Shown here: positions 8,607 through 18,577 of the stretch, in pieces
Position numbering within the stretch: the stretch's first letter is position 1
Layout: each line of letters opens with the position of its first letter
Source of the DNA: CAWIVH01 sp963839475
GTDB taxonomy: Bacteria > Acidobacteriota > UBA6911
DNA length: 64,000 bases
NCBI GenBank assembly: GCA_963839475.1
Contig: CAWIVH010000013.1
Location: 372,001-436,000, forward strand
Direction of reading: 5' to 3'
Made by a program: the position numbers and the translations under genes
Notes under the pieces: model-generated
Seen by the model: only the letters and a program-made list of their open reading frames with translations
Databases searched by the model: none
Told to the model about the DNA's origin: nothing

Positions 8607-11600
8607 TTACCTGGAAATTTTCATATGAAGAGCTGTTTCCATACCGGCCATCCCGCCGGGAGTCGACGTGATAACGGCTTCCATGCCGGCATCGGCATTC
8701 CCGGTAACAGTAAGTGTCACCTGTAATCCTGAAAGCACCAATTCGGAACGGACCGGATAGGCAAAGAAGGCTGGGGGAACAGTTGCCGCCGTCGGGGCAA
8801 AAGAGAAAGTCAGACCGGCGGGCGCATCGGTTTTCTTCTGAACGGTCAGCTTCGCGACCGCGCTGCTGCTCGTACCTTTCTTTACCACATTGAGCACGGC
8901 CTTGTCCGCAGCGGATGAATCCACCACAAGGTCGTATTCGTTGGTGGCCGATGTACTGTTCTGCGGAATAACCCTGTAGCTGCCCACCACGCTCCCTGCT
9001 GCAAGACCAGAAAGTGTCCGGTCTACACTTGTGATGGTTATCTGAAAATCGTTCAACCCCAGTTGGGAACCGTTCTGTTGGAAATTAAACGCCAGGGGAA
9101 ATGTATTCCCGGTGCCCGAGACTGCCCGTTTGACTTCGAGCGTCGGGCCGAACCACAGTTTGGCCTGGAAGGCGTTGCCCGGTCCCGTCCCGTTGTCGAT
9201 CCGGACCGGTCCATCTGCGACCCCTTCAGGTACGACCACCACCAAACCGTCGGCGGTGTTTTGAATCGGCAACACCCGGATCGTTGTTCCATTGGACCCC
9301 GAAAAGATGACCTGGGGGCTGCTGCCGAAATTTGTCCCTTTGATTGTTACAGGTGTGGTGGGGGTAAGCAGTACAGGCTTAATGGCTGTCAGGTTGGCCT
9401 TGGATGCATCCGCAGCGATATACGAGAGCGGCTGGATGGATTTGCGCAAAATATTCACGCCATCCTCTTCTACTTTTGCCGAGATGGATTCGTAGTCCGT
9501 TAAAACCTGAATGGAGCCCGGCGCCGAAGGTGCCGAGATCATTTCGGAGTGCAGGAAGATATCCATATCGTAAGGTATTCCCACATTCCAGGTGCCTCCA
9601 AAAGGGTTCAGCCAGGCGATTTCGATGGCCAGGTTTCCCGCAGCCGAGCCGCTCAGTTTGCCCGTTAATACCCTTTTTCCGTTACCCACGGATGGGCCGG
9701 CGATCAGGCCGTCGAATTCACTGCCATCGGCCTTCGTAGAAATCAGCTTAATCACGCCGCCGAGCACATTTCCCGCTTGAAGGACATTCAGGTCCATGAC
9801 AAAAGCGCCGTAACCGATCTCTGTTCCAACCGCCAGAACGCCGGAGCGAAGGCCCAGTGCCGGTGCGGTGACCTTTGCTGTCCTCAGCACGAGATCGGAA
9901 CCGTTCTGGTGGAGCTGCCAGCGGATCACCGGGGCGCTGCCTGCCAGGCTCTGCAGCGGCTGGAACACAGAATCCGGGGCAAAGCCGTGGACCGGCGCCA
10001 GGGTCGGCACCGAGGTCAGCTTCTCATCGATCGATCTGAGCGAGAGGGGGACAACTTCATTGTCGCTTGCCGCAGTGATCAGACCCTCAAATTCGCTGAT
10101 GTTCGCCGCGCCCGGAAAGATCTGCGTCAGGAACTGCGCCTGGTGTTTCTGGGGATCGAGGGTGATGTTGGCCGTTGATTTCAGGACGCCCGCCTTATCG
10201 TACAGGTTGAGCGTAACCTTCGCCGTCTTGCTTGACTCGCTCGGATTCGCGAGGGCAATCCCCGTGTCGAAGAAGCCAATGGAATCCGCGATCAGGTTGA
10301 AGCTCTTTGAGGGTGTCGCGGCGGCTACCCCGACCTCCGCCAGCGCGGTGTCCGCCTTATCATAGACGTGGAATATCCCGGTCCCGTTCATCGGCTGGTC
10401 CATTTTGACCCGGGCCCAGCCGACTCGCGCATTTCCGGCGCCGCTGGTGATAAGCCAGCCCAGCCCCCGCGGCCTGATCGAAAAATTGTGTGAAGCGGCT
10501 GTGGCCCCATTGATGGTCACAGTCATGGGTGTGCCGTCGGAGTTGTAGAACTCCACCGATCCGGAACATGAGGTGACAGTGTTGTTAAACAGCAGGATGC
10601 TCGTCTTGTATTTTAGCTGACCCAGCAGGCCGTCGGCGACCTGGGCGAAGGCGAGGCGCGTCCTCGAATCCCCGGCCTTGGGGGGCGCGACCATCGGCAT
10701 CGATGTGTATAGGTTCCCTGTGATTCTCAACGTAATACCACCGAACGGCTTTGCGTTAGCGGAGCTGACCACGACCGTGCCTGTGAAATCGGTTCCTATA
10801 GTCGTGGCATAGAGCTCGGCCAGAAAACGGGCGATATGAGCCCTGGGTCCCAGACTAAGGCTGGTCTCCGCCTTTTTTGTGCCGTCGATGTTGACGAGTT
10901 CGAGCTTCAAGCTGATCGTGTCGGTACTGCTGGGGTTGATCAGAGCAAGACCGATATCGGTGACCCCGGCGGTATAGCGTGCAAAAAGCGTGAAGCTTGT
11001 CCCGAGGAAGGATTCCGGAACCCCGACGTCGCTGAAAATTTTCCCGGTAGCATCAAGAATTGTGAAACTGGATGTTCCGGTAACGGGCTGATCGGTCTGG
11101 ACCAGGGCCCAGCCTACCTTCAGCGGCCCGCCGCCCGAAGTGGTATAGCGGCGCACCGTTCCCTTCGGAACCGACACGGGGAAGGATGAGGCCGTGACGC
11201 CTTCAACCGTCAATGCCTGTGGCTTGCCCGCATCGTCGAAGAACTCCAGGGTTCCCTTGGCATCAGATGTGGAATCGTTGACCAGCATGAATCCGGTTCG
11301 GTAGAAGCGATTGGTCCCCGGGAGCAGCCCATCCGCAATCTGGGCGAAAACCAGGCGGCCGCCCGTGCTGGTCGCGGTGTATCCCGCGGGAAGCGACAGG
11401 TTCGATTTCGGGATGCCGGCCTGGCCAACGCTGATTGAGGCGAGCGACCGGGTCAGATTGGGAAGTCCCATCAATTCCAGCCTGTCGATGATTATTCCGT
11501 AGGCTTGCCGGAAGCGCGCTTCCAACTCATTTTGCGGTGTGGACCAGCTTCCGGCGATGGAAAGAATGCTTACCAGGCCGATTACCAGGACGGGGAAAAA

Positions 11601-11636
11601 ACGGATCAAACCATGAGATTTAGGGCTGTGCCGCAT
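8607..11636 (-). CDS. Large secreted repeat protein with IPT/TIG domain
   Basis: The start at 11636 is chosen because GGGAGG stands about eight bases upstream; it gives 1009 residues. An N-terminal signal segment (FFPVLVIGLVSILSIAGS) is followed by two diverged copies of a block of about 245 residues. Each copy begins with LxFAQ(I/V)ADGLL and contains GWA..QTDQPVTGT or GWARVKMDQPMNGTG, then ALINPS or ALANPS. Near residue 770 is an IPT/TIG fold (KPVLLTPTTPVTIKGTNFG). Such proteins are frequent in Acidobacteriota. It is probably an extracellular or surface protein with an unknown ligand. It heads the five-gene minus-strand run. Confidence 0.8.
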   Translation of the reverse strand: MRHSPKSHGLIRFFPVLVIGLVSILSIAGSWSTPQNELEARFRQAYGIIIDRLELMGLPNLTRSLASISVGQAGIPKSNLSLPAGYTATSTGGRLVFAQIADGLLPGTNRFYRTGFMLVNDSTSDAKGTLEFFDDAGKPQALTVEGVTASSFPVSVPKGTVRRYTTSGGGPLKVGWALVQTDQPVTGTSSFTILDATGKIFSDVGVPESFLGTSFTLFARYTAGVTDIGLALINPSSTDTISLKLELVNIDGTKKAETSLSLGPRAHIARFLAELYATTIGTDFTGTVVVSSANAKPFGGITLRITGNLYTSMPMVAPPKAGDSRTRLAFAQVADGLLGQLKYKTSILLFNNTVTSCSGSVEFYNSDGTPMTVTINGATAASHNFSIRPRGLGWLITSGAGNARVGWARVKMDQPMNGTGIFHVYDKADTALAEVGVAAATPSKSFNLIADSIGFFDTGIALANPSESSKTAKVTLNLYDKAGVLKSTANITLDPQKHQAQFLTQIFPGAANISEFEGLITAASDNEVVPLSLRSIDEKLTSVPTLAPVHGFAPDSVFQPLQSLAGSAPVIRWQLHQNGSDLVLRTAKVTAPALGLRSGVLAVGTEIGYGAFVMDLNVLQAGNVLGGVIKLISTKADGSEFDGLIAGPSVGNGKRVLTGKLSGSAAGNLAIEIAWLNPFGGTWNVGIPYDMDIFLHSEMISAPSAPGSIQVLTDYESISAKVEEDGVNILRKSIQPLSYIAADASKANLTAIKPVLLTPTTPVTIKGTNFGSSPQVIFSGSNGTTIRVLPIQNTADGLVVVVPEGVADGPVRIDNGTGPGNAFQAKLWFGPTLEVKRAVSGTGNTFPLAFNFQQNGSQLGLNDFQITITSVDRTLSGLAAGSVVGSYRVIPQNSTSATNEYDLVVDSSAADKAVLNVVKKGTSSSAVAKLTVQKKTDAPAGLTFSFAPTAATVPPAFFAYPVRSELVLSGLQVTLTVTGNADAGMEAVITSTPGGMAGMETALHMKISR

Positions 11637-12015
11637 GTCCAAACCTCCCAATCGCATAAGGACAATCTTCAAGCGCGCCGATCATAAATTCGAAACTGAT
11701 AATCACCTAATCATTTCGTGTTTTTTGAATGTTCTCATTAATTATTTTCGCTTTTCCTACGGATTTATTGTGAGGCTTGTGCGCACCTCCTCTGGTTTGA
11801 GAGGAATTTACAGCCTCCTGCAGGGGCAGACGGACATACGGGCCAATCCAAACTAAGCTGTGCATTGCGGTTCGGCATCATGTGGGGCCGGGCAGGATCC
11901 GGCAAAGCGATGTTGCATTGCCGGCCCCAGACCGTTTGGAAGACTCTCTGAAATTCCGGACCAGGATGGTATAGGATTACTTCTCCAATAAGCTGATTAT
12001 CAGGGGAGAACTGCA
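11637..12015. other. Divergent intergenic region before thrA
   Basis: This 379-base gap carries an AT-rich stretch near 11680-11770, which probably holds the promoter of the secreted-protein operon, and the nested inverted repeats at 11883-11929. A -10-like TATAGGAT lies close to 11970 in front of thrA. No coding frame in it looks real. Confidence 0.45.
11883..11929 (+). promoter_or_regulatory. Overlapping inverted repeats upstream of thrA
   Basis: TGGGGCCGG (11883-11891) pairs with CCGGCCCCA (11921-11929). Inside, CCGGCAA (11899-11905) pairs with TTGCCGG (11918-11924). The two hairpins share bases 11921-11924, so they cannot both form fully. No T-run follows. Confidence 0.4.
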
Positions 12016-14547
12016 GTGTCTGAGGCAAAGCAATGCAGGGTGATGAAATTTGGCGGAACTTCAGTCGGATCGCCAGCCAACATTGCCCAAGTGCTCGGCA
12101 TTATTGAGAGAGAATACCGGCTTGGTCCACTGGCCGTGGTCGTGTCGGCCATGGGCCATACTACCGATCATCTGATCGAGGCCGTCTCCAGGGCTGCCAC
12201 GGGCGACATGTCACAGGCGGAGGCCGTGGTCGACCGGATCGAGGAGCGGACGATCTCCGTCGTCCGGAAGATCTTCGCGGGATTGACGGGGCGGGGAGCA
12301 GGCACTTTCCCGATGCCCGATCATGTGGATCATATCCGCCAGGTTCTGGCTCCCCTGCGCCAACTTCTTCGCGGCGTCAGCATTGTTCGCGAAAAAACGC
12401 CGCAAACGCTCGACCTTGTCATGAGTTTCGGGGAAAGGATCAGCGCCTCGCTCCTGACCCTTATGCTGCAGGCGCAGGGCCTTCCATCATTGTTTGTCGA
12501 CGCCCGCGATTGGGCCGTTACCGACGATACATTCGGCCTCGCCCGCGTGGATGTTGAGGCGAGCCGCGCGCAGGTACACGCCATGGCTGAGGCCTGGAGG
12601 GGAAAGATCAGCATCCATACCGGATTCCTGGGCCGCACACCGGACGGCCGCACCACGACCCTGGGCCGGAACGGATCGGACTACACCGCAACTCTGCTGG
12701 CGCAGGCGATGGATGCGAAAGAGGTCATCATCTGGACCGATGTCTCCGGCATCATGACGGCCGACCCTGCCATTGTGGATGACACGTACACCGTGCCGCG
12801 CTTGAGCCACGAGGAAGCGCTCGAACTGGCAAACCTAGGCTGGCGCATGTTTCACCCGCGTACGATGGTTCCCCTGATCGCCTCCAACATTCCGATGCGC
12901 ATCCTGAACACCACTCGACCGGATGATCCGGGCACGCTGGTCGATGCCGCGGGATCGCGCGACGAAAACCGTCCGACTTGCGTCACCAGCCTGGAAAACC
13001 TCTCCCTGATTGAAGTGGAATTCAATCAGATGGCGGAGGAAATCTCGGCGGGCCAGCGCATACTGGGCGCGCTGGACAAGGAGTCCGTAGTAGTTTGGAT
13101 GGCAGTCCAGACACCGCGCGGCCGTGCCCTGGCCATCGTCATTCCGCAGGAGCAAGCGAAGCTCTGCCGCAAGATAATCCAGAAAGAACTGGCCGCCGAG
13201 TTCGAGAGGGAACTTGTCACGGATCTGCAGATTACGGAGCCGGTGACGCTCGTGACCCTGGTGGCCGAAGCCATGGGCCGGACCACGAATGTATCCGGGC
13301 GATTCCTTCATGCCATCGGACGTATCGGGATCATGGTCCGCGCCTGCGCGCAGGGTGTTGGAGAACGTTCGATCTCGGCCGTGATTGATGCTGCGGATAC
13401 CCACGTAGCCCTCCGGACCGTTCACGCCGCATTTAATCTGGCACATCAACAGGTCAGCATTTTCCTCCTGGGGAAGGGAACCGTCGGCGGGAATTTCATT
13501 CAGCAGCTCCGCGCCCAGCAGAGCAGCCTGGTACAGGATCACAACATCCTGCCCCGGCTTGTTGGCCTGGCCGACAGCAATCGGCTGCTGTTCAACTCCC
13601 AAGGGATCGATCTCGACCGCTGGCACGATCTGTTGGAAGCATCGCCGAAAAGCGAAAACGGCCCTCCCAACATCATCCCCTACCTCGACGATCTTCGCCG
13701 GCTCCCGGTGCCGGTTCTGGTTGATTGCACCGCTGAAGACGGCATGGAGCAAATCTACCGGGAAGCCTTCGCCAGAGGTATTCATGTCGTGGCTGCCAAC
13801 AAAAAACCGCTGACCTTGCCATGGGCCGACCGCCAATCATTGATGGGCGAAGCGCTCCGGCATCATCGCGCTTACCTCTATGAAACAACTGTCGGCGCCA
13901 GTCTGCCCGTCATCAATACGCTTAAAAACCTTGTCAGCACGGGCGATCATGTCATGCTCATCGAAGGGGCTTTTTCCGGGACCCTCGGCTACCTGTGCAA
14001 TGAAGTCATGAGCGGCGTTCCGCTATCGGCAGCCGTCCGCACCGCTAAAGAACTGGGTTACACCGAGCCGCACCCGCGCGAAGATCTCTCCGGGATGGAT
14101 GTGGCGCGAAAAGCCCTGATCCTGGCGCGCGAGCTCGGGTACGAGATTGAACTGGAGGACGTCGAAATCGAGCCCTTTGTCCCCATGGATGTTCTGAATC
14201 AGGACCGCCTGGAAGATTTCTTCTCCTCGCTCGAAGCGCACGATCCGGTCATCACGGCGAAGGTCGAAAGCTTGAAAGCCTCCGGGCGCATCTTGCGCTA
14301 TCTCGCCGTCATCGATTCGGCGGCCCACAAAGCCGGTGGCCCGCTCGTGTGCGTCAAGCCAATCGAGGTCGATCTGGCCCATCCGGCTTCGCGTCTCCGG
14401 GGGTCGGAGGCGTTCATTGCTTTTACCAGCGAACGGTATCAGCGCTATCCGCTGATAGTACAGGGAGCCGGGGCCGGAGGTGCGGTCACGGCTGCAGGGG
14501 TCCTGGCCGACACCCTGACCCTGGCTCAGATGCTGCGCGGAAAATAG
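12016..14547 (+). CDS. thrA: Bifunctional aspartate kinase / homoserine dehydrogenase
   Basis: Catalyses the first and third steps from aspartate towards threonine and methionine. The 843-residue length matches enterobacterial ThrA. The kinase domain opens with MKFGGTSVGS (about residue 10). Two ACT-type regulatory regions follow at about 320-470. The homoserine dehydrogenase domain starts at FLLGKGTVGGNF (about 480) and includes the GAFSGTLGYLCNEV segment. The GTG start is preceded by GGGGAG at good spacing. ACT domains imply feedback control by threonine. Threonine synthase lies 46 kb away at 58896-60056. Overlapping hairpins occur in the upstream region. Confidence 0.95.
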   Translation: MSEAKQCRVMKFGGTSVGSPANIAQVLGIIEREYRLGPLAVVVSAMGHTTDHLIEAVSRAATGDMSQAEAVVDRIEERTISVVRKIFAGLTGRGAGTFPMPDHVDHIRQVLAPLRQLLRGVSIVREKTPQTLDLVMSFGERISASLLTLMLQAQGLPSLFVDARDWAVTDDTFGLARVDVEASRAQVHAMAEAWRGKISIHTGFLGRTPDGRTTTLGRNGSDYTATLLAQAMDAKEVIIWTDVSGIMTADPAIVDDTYTVPRLSHEEALELANLGWRMFHPRTMVPLIASNIPMRILNTTRPDDPGTLVDAAGSRDENRPTCVTSLENLSLIEVEFNQMAEEISAGQRILGALDKESVVVWMAVQTPRGRALAIVIPQEQAKLCRKIIQKELAAEFERELVTDLQITEPVTLVTLVAEAMGRTTNVSGRFLHAIGRIGIMVRACAQGVGERSISAVIDAADTHVALRTVHAAFNLAHQQVSIFLLGKGTVGGNFIQQLRAQQSSLVQDHNILPRLVGLADSNRLLFNSQGIDLDRWHDLLEASPKSENGPPNIIPYLDDLRRLPVPVLVDCTAEDGMEQIYREAFARGIHVVAANKKPLTLPWADRQSLMGEALRHHRAYLYETTVGASLPVINTLKNLVSTGDHVMLIEGAFSGTLGYLCNEVMSGVPLSAAVRTAKELGYTEPHPREDLSGMDVARKALILARELGYEIELEDVEIEPFVPMDVLNQDRLEDFFSSLEAHDPVITAKVESLKASGRILRYLAVIDSAAHKAGGPLVCVKPIEVDLAHPASRLRGSEAFIAFTSERYQRYPLIVQGAGAGGAVTAAGVLADTLTLAQMLRGK

Positions 14548-14560
14548 GCCTCGTATCCCC

Positions 14561-14582
14561 AAGGGCGTTCGAACCCCTTTTT
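14561..14582 (+). terminator. Intrinsic terminator after thrA
   Basis: AAGGG, one bulged C, the self-complementary GTTCGAAC and CCCTT form a stem that is followed by TTTTT. It sits 14 bases after the thrA stop and before the convergent beta-helix gene. Confidence 0.6.
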
Positions 14583-14609
14583 AGATTCGCGCGAGGCCTG
14601 CCGAAACCG

Positions 14610-16475
14610 CTACCACACTTTGAGAGCTGAAGAACCTGCGCGCCATTTTTCGAAGGGTCCAACCGTGGGATGTTTGAGGCTCCGACGATTGCCGAAATAA
14701 TCGGTTTCTATAACGAGGGAAGATCCCTCGACATTTTCGTAAGGGAGCCCTGAAATCCTGCTTTTCCCCAGGCTGTTCGTTGTTACCGGCGGCGCTTCCG
14801 GCCGATTCGAATGGACGCCGCTGGCAAGAACAAGAACCACATGCCGGCCCTTTTCCAGGACATTGATTTTGGGCTGTACGGCCGCATCGATACGTGGATT
14901 GGCTTCCGCTGAATAAGGGCGGGCGCCGCCCCAATAAAGATTCCCTCCTGTTTGCAGGGGAAATTCGCGGGCGTCATAAACCCATAGCCCATAACCCGCA
15001 GACCGTTTGGAGTCTTTAACAGGTGCTTTGGGGTCACCGCTTCCCACCAGGATATTGTTGTAAAACCTATTATCGCCTCCCCGGGTGTGGATCAGCCCTG
15101 CGACGGTTGTGGAGTGGGGCGGATGGTAAGGAGTCGTGCGGTTTGGTTCCGGCTGGCTGATGATCTGTCCGGCAAAGAGATTGTGGACGAAGGCGCCACC
15201 TTCAGACATGTCAAACAGGTTCACGCCCGACAAAAACAGGTTGTTGTCCACCAGAAATGGCCCGTGGTTCACTTCTACGAAGAGGTCGTCCGTGCTGTTG
15301 TCGTACAGCAGGTTAGCTGTTATCTGGGTCCCTTGTGCCATCCAGTCCATCCAGATCCCACGGCCGGCTGCGTGAATCCGGTTGTTTTTTACCAGCATAT
15401 CGATGGCAGCGTGTATTTTGATCCCCGCCATCTCCGCACCTGTGAATAACCGTTTCTTCCATATATTGTAGATATGATTGCCTGTGATCCGGCTGAATAT
15501 GGCGCCGAGGCTTCCGCAGATCCCGGTCTGCTCGCAATCGTGGATCGTGTTGTTCCGTACAATGTGGTGTCCGATAGTTTCCCCATTCCAGCCATTTTTG
15601 AGAGCGCGCTCAATGGTTTTTACGTACCCCTCGGCGCTATTGGCAGAGGTGTTGTCCCACTCATCGCCGTATTTTCCCAGTGTGAGGCCCGAGCAGCGCG
15701 AGTGGCTGATTTCATTATTCTCGATGATCCAGCCCTTGCTCCAATGGGTTCCAATGAGCCCGACCTGTTCCGCTGTAGGCGGCGCCCAGGGAGTCGCTGC
15801 ATGGCGAAGGATAAAGCCGCGCACCGTGATATAGTTTTTCTCCGGCTCGGCAGGATAAAATAGGGTGCGGCGGACATTGATTTCAACCATTTCATCGTTG
15901 GGATTGACTCCATTGAACTGCGCCCAGATTACGGTGTTTTTTTCGTCCACCTGCCCGAACCAGAGCGCCTCGGAATGAGTCGGCTGCATGATCTCGGCCA
16001 GTTCTGCGGCTTCGGACAGCCACTCGCCTTTCAAATAAACAGCTCCCGTGTGATGCTGCCGCCCTTTAGGATTAAACCAATCACCCTGGATCGGATCGCT
16101 GTAAGGATTGAAGCTACCGAAGAATGAATTGGGGAGCGTCACTTTCCAGACACCGTCCTGGACCGGCACCCAGTTTTTGACCACTTCCGATCCCTTGATT
16201 TCGACTTTTTCGCCATGCGCGGCTTGATAAACGATGCGTCGCAGATCGGATTCGCCACCTCGCGGCGGGGTTACGCGTTCCCGGTAGACCCCTGAGTGCA
16301 CTGTGACGATATCACCCGGTCGGGCGAGGTCGGCGGCCCGCTGAATGGTGCGCAGCGGCAAAGAGCGTGTGCCCGGATTGTTATCCTTGCCGCCCATGGC
16401 TACATGATACTCGGCTGCCTGGAGGACGGCGGCGCACAGGACGAGGCATCCCAGGACTTGAATCACTTGTCTCAT
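14610..16475 (-). CDS. Secreted right-handed parallel beta-helix protein
   Basis: The start at 16475 is chosen for the CTCCGGAG ribosome site seven bases upstream; it gives 621 residues. A signal peptide (VLGCLVLCAAVLQAAE) leads into the DUF1565-type opening (YHVAMGGKDNNPGT, then LRTIQRAADLARPGDIVTVHSGVYRE). Regular short beta-strand turns follow with Asn-rich ladders (ENNEISHSRCSG, VRNNTIHDCEQTG). This fold is typical of pectate-lyase-like and other polysaccharide-acting proteins. No specific active site can be assigned. It is last in a minus-strand series behind a GNAT gene. Confidence 0.8.
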   Translation of the reverse strand: MRQVIQVLGCLVLCAAVLQAAEYHVAMGGKDNNPGTRSLPLRTIQRAADLARPGDIVTVHSGVYRERVTPPRGGESDLRRIVYQAAHGEKVEIKGSEVVKNWVPVQDGVWKVTLPNSFFGSFNPYSDPIQGDWFNPKGRQHHTGAVYLKGEWLSEAAELAEIMQPTHSEALWFGQVDEKNTVIWAQFNGVNPNDEMVEINVRRTLFYPAEPEKNYITVRGFILRHAATPWAPPTAEQVGLIGTHWSKGWIIENNEISHSRCSGLTLGKYGDEWDNTSANSAEGYVKTIERALKNGWNGETIGHHIVRNNTIHDCEQTGICGSLGAIFSRITGNHIYNIWKKRLFTGAEMAGIKIHAAIDMLVKNNRIHAAGRGIWMDWMAQGTQITANLLYDNSTDDLFVEVNHGPFLVDNNLFLSGVNLFDMSEGGAFVHNLFAGQIISQPEPNRTTPYHPPHSTTVAGLIHTRGGDNRFYNNILVGSGDPKAPVKDSKRSAGYGLWVYDAREFPLQTGGNLYWGGARPYSAEANPRIDAAVQPKINVLEKGRHVVLVLASGVHSNRPEAPPVTTNSLGKSRISGLPYENVEGSSLVIETDYFGNRRSLKHPTVGPFEKWRAGSSALKVW

Positions 16476-16585
16476 GGCATTTCTCCGGAGGTGGGTTGGA
16501 TGGATCGACATGCCGGAAAACTCCCCTCATTCCGGAAACACGGACTCACTGGAAAAGACTGATCCCCAGGCTCATCGCTCCCGGA

Positions 16586-17107
16586 TTACGGGATTGACGA
16601 GAATTCCGCACGGTATCGCACAATCCCGCTGCATCCCACGAGTGCGCCGGGCACGAGTTCCAGCGCCATGAATGCCTCGTCAGGGGCCTCATGTTCCCAG
16701 CGGATTCCGAAGCTCGAAGCCTTGCGAAAGCCGAATCGAGGATAGTAGTCGGGGTGGCCCAGCACTACGACCGAGCGGTGTCCGGCCGCGGCCAGGCGAG
16801 CTAATCCCTCCCTCACGAGCAGGGAACCAATGCCCCGGTTTTGCCGGGCTGGCACGACGGCCATCGGAGCCAGCCCGACTGCTGCAAGAATTCCCCGCTC
16901 CGTTTCCAGAGTAACCGGGGAGAACAGTATATGGCCAACCACTTCATTTTCATATGTCGCGACCAGCGAGAGCGTCGAAGCATCCGCGCTTCGAAGTGCA
17001 TCGACCAGGTCGGCTTCAAAGTTCTGCTGGAACGCCAATTCATGGACCCGGCGGATGTCATCCGTGTCTCCGGCGCTTTCCAGCCGAACTTCCGGGTTGT
17101 CTGCCAT
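16586..17107 (-). CDS. GNAT-family N-acetyltransferase (YhbS-like)
   Basis: The 173-residue protein has the GNAT acetyl-CoA loop (VVPARQNRGIGSLLVREGL, about residues 84-102). It also has the HPDYYPRFGFRKA segment, characteristic of the YhbS-type predicted acetyltransferases. The full domain is present and no extra region is seen. The acetyl acceptor is unknown. It begins 42 bases after the UDP-glucose dehydrogenase gene and is probably in the same transcript. Confidence 0.85.
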   Translation of the reverse strand: MADNPEVRLESAGDTDDIRRVHELAFQQNFEADLVDALRSADASTLSLVATYENEVVGHILFSPVTLETERGILAAVGLAPMAVVPARQNRGIGSLLVREGLARLAAAGHRSVVVLGHPDYYPRFGFRKASSFGIRWEHEAPDEAFMALELVPGALVGCSGIVRYRAEFSSIP

Positions 17108-17149
17108 GTTGGATTTCCGCTCCGATCTTTGCTCCGGTCACCGGGAAGC

Positions 17150-18535
17150 CTATCGCGCACGCCCGGAATCGATATGTGAGAGAGCTTTCTTACCTACAGG
17201 AAAAACGTTAAAGCCCGCCTCGTACAGCCGCTGATGATCCAGCCGGTTCCGGCCGTCAAAGAGGAACGCCGGACGCGCCATGCCCGCCAGGATTTTGCTG
17301 TAGTCGAGATTCAAGTATTCGCTCCAGTCGGTCAGTACCGCGATGGCATCTGCTCCTTCAGCCGCCCGATACGGATCCTCTTCGAAGGCGATGCTCCCGT
17401 CCAGACCCGCCAGGTCCCTGCGCGCATTGTCCAAAGCCGCCGGGTCGGAGATCACGATCGAAGCCCTCTCCTCGACCAGTTCCTTGACAACTCGGATGGC
17501 AGGGCTTTCCCGGGTGTCGCCGGTATTCGCTTTAAAAGCGAATCCAAAGATTGCCACCCGTTTTCCAGCGACCGTGTTGAACATCGCGGAAATCATCCTC
17601 CGTACAAAGCGGTCTTCCTGGTACTCGTTGATGCAAAGCACCTGCTCCCAATAGGCTGCAACCTCCCTCAGCCCGAGATGCTCACAAATATAGACGAGGT
17701 TCAGGATGTCTTTCTTGAAACAGGAACCGCCGAATCCGACGCTTGCGCTCAGAAAATGCTTGCCGATTCGATGATCCATCCCGACAGCTCTCGCCACCTC
17801 GGTTATATCGGCCTCAGTCTGCTCGCAAAGGGCCGAGAGGCTGTTGATCGAACTGATGCGTTGAGCGAGGAAGGCGTTGGCTGCAAGCTTGGACAACTCG
17901 CTCGACCAGACGCTGGTGGTCAGGATTCGTTCGCGAGGGATCCAATGGGAATAAAGTCTGACCAGTTCCTGCACGGCCTCCTGCCCATCAGGTGTTGACC
18001 GGCCTCCGATGAGCACCCGGTCCGGGTTTTCCAGATCGCGCACGGCGCTGCCTTCGGCCAGGAATTCCGGGTTGGAGAGGACTGAGAATCGGACCGAGGG
18101 GTTGCCCGAGTGGAGGATTCTCTCCATCGCCTCGGCGGTGCGAACCGGCAGGGTACTTTTTTCCACCACGATTTTATCGTTTTTTGAGTACGCCAGAATC
18201 TGCCGGGCGGTTTTTTCCCAGTATTGCAGGTCGGCGGCCCGTCCGGCCCCATGTCCGAAGGATTTCGTCGGCGTGTTGACACTGACGAAGATGATATCTG
18301 CCGCTTCGATGCCAGCGGAAATATCGGTGGAGAAGAACAGGTTTCGATTCAGGGATTTCCGCACCAATTCCGGCAATCCCGGCTCGAAAATGGGCAAACG
18401 ATCCGATTGCCAGGCCTTGATCCGTTCCGCATCGACATCCACGACCAGGATCTTGTAGTCCGGGCATTGGTGCGCAATCATGGCCATGGTTGGCCCGCCG
18501 ACATATCCTGCGCCGATGCATAGGATGGTTTTCAT
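17150..18535 (-). CDS. ugd: UDP-glucose 6-dehydrogenase, animal/plant-like type
   Basis: Oxidises UDP-glucose to UDP-glucuronate with two NAD, supplying sugar for surface polysaccharides. The NAD motif is GAGYVGGPT and the catalytic Cys lies in GFGGSCFKKDILNLVYICEHLGL. Both resemble animal and plant UGDH more than the usual shorter bacterial enzyme, as does the length of about 460. Near the C-terminus IFGFAFKANTGDTRESPAI is the sugar-nucleotide loop. I prefer the ATG at 18535; a GTG at 18550 in the same frame is possible. It follows tyrA by 42 bases. Confidence 0.92.
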   Translation of the reverse strand: MKTILCIGAGYVGGPTMAMIAHQCPDYKILVVDVDAERIKAWQSDRLPIFEPGLPELVRKSLNRNLFFSTDISAGIEAADIIFVSVNTPTKSFGHGAGRAADLQYWEKTARQILAYSKNDKIVVEKSTLPVRTAEAMERILHSGNPSVRFSVLSNPEFLAEGSAVRDLENPDRVLIGGRSTPDGQEAVQELVRLYSHWIPRERILTTSVWSSELSKLAANAFLAQRISSINSLSALCEQTEADITEVARAVGMDHRIGKHFLSASVGFGGSCFKKDILNLVYICEHLGLREVAAYWEQVLCINEYQEDRFVRRMISAMFNTVAGKRVAIFGFAFKANTGDTRESPAIRVVKELVEERASIVISDPAALDNARRDLAGLDGSIAFEEDPYRAAEGADAIAVLTDWSEYLNLDYSKILAGMARPAFLFDGRNRLDHQRLYEAGFNVFPVGKKALSHIDSGRAR

Positions 18536-18577
18536 TTCCGTCCCGATCACGAACAGCTTCTGTCGCTGCGCGCTGCT

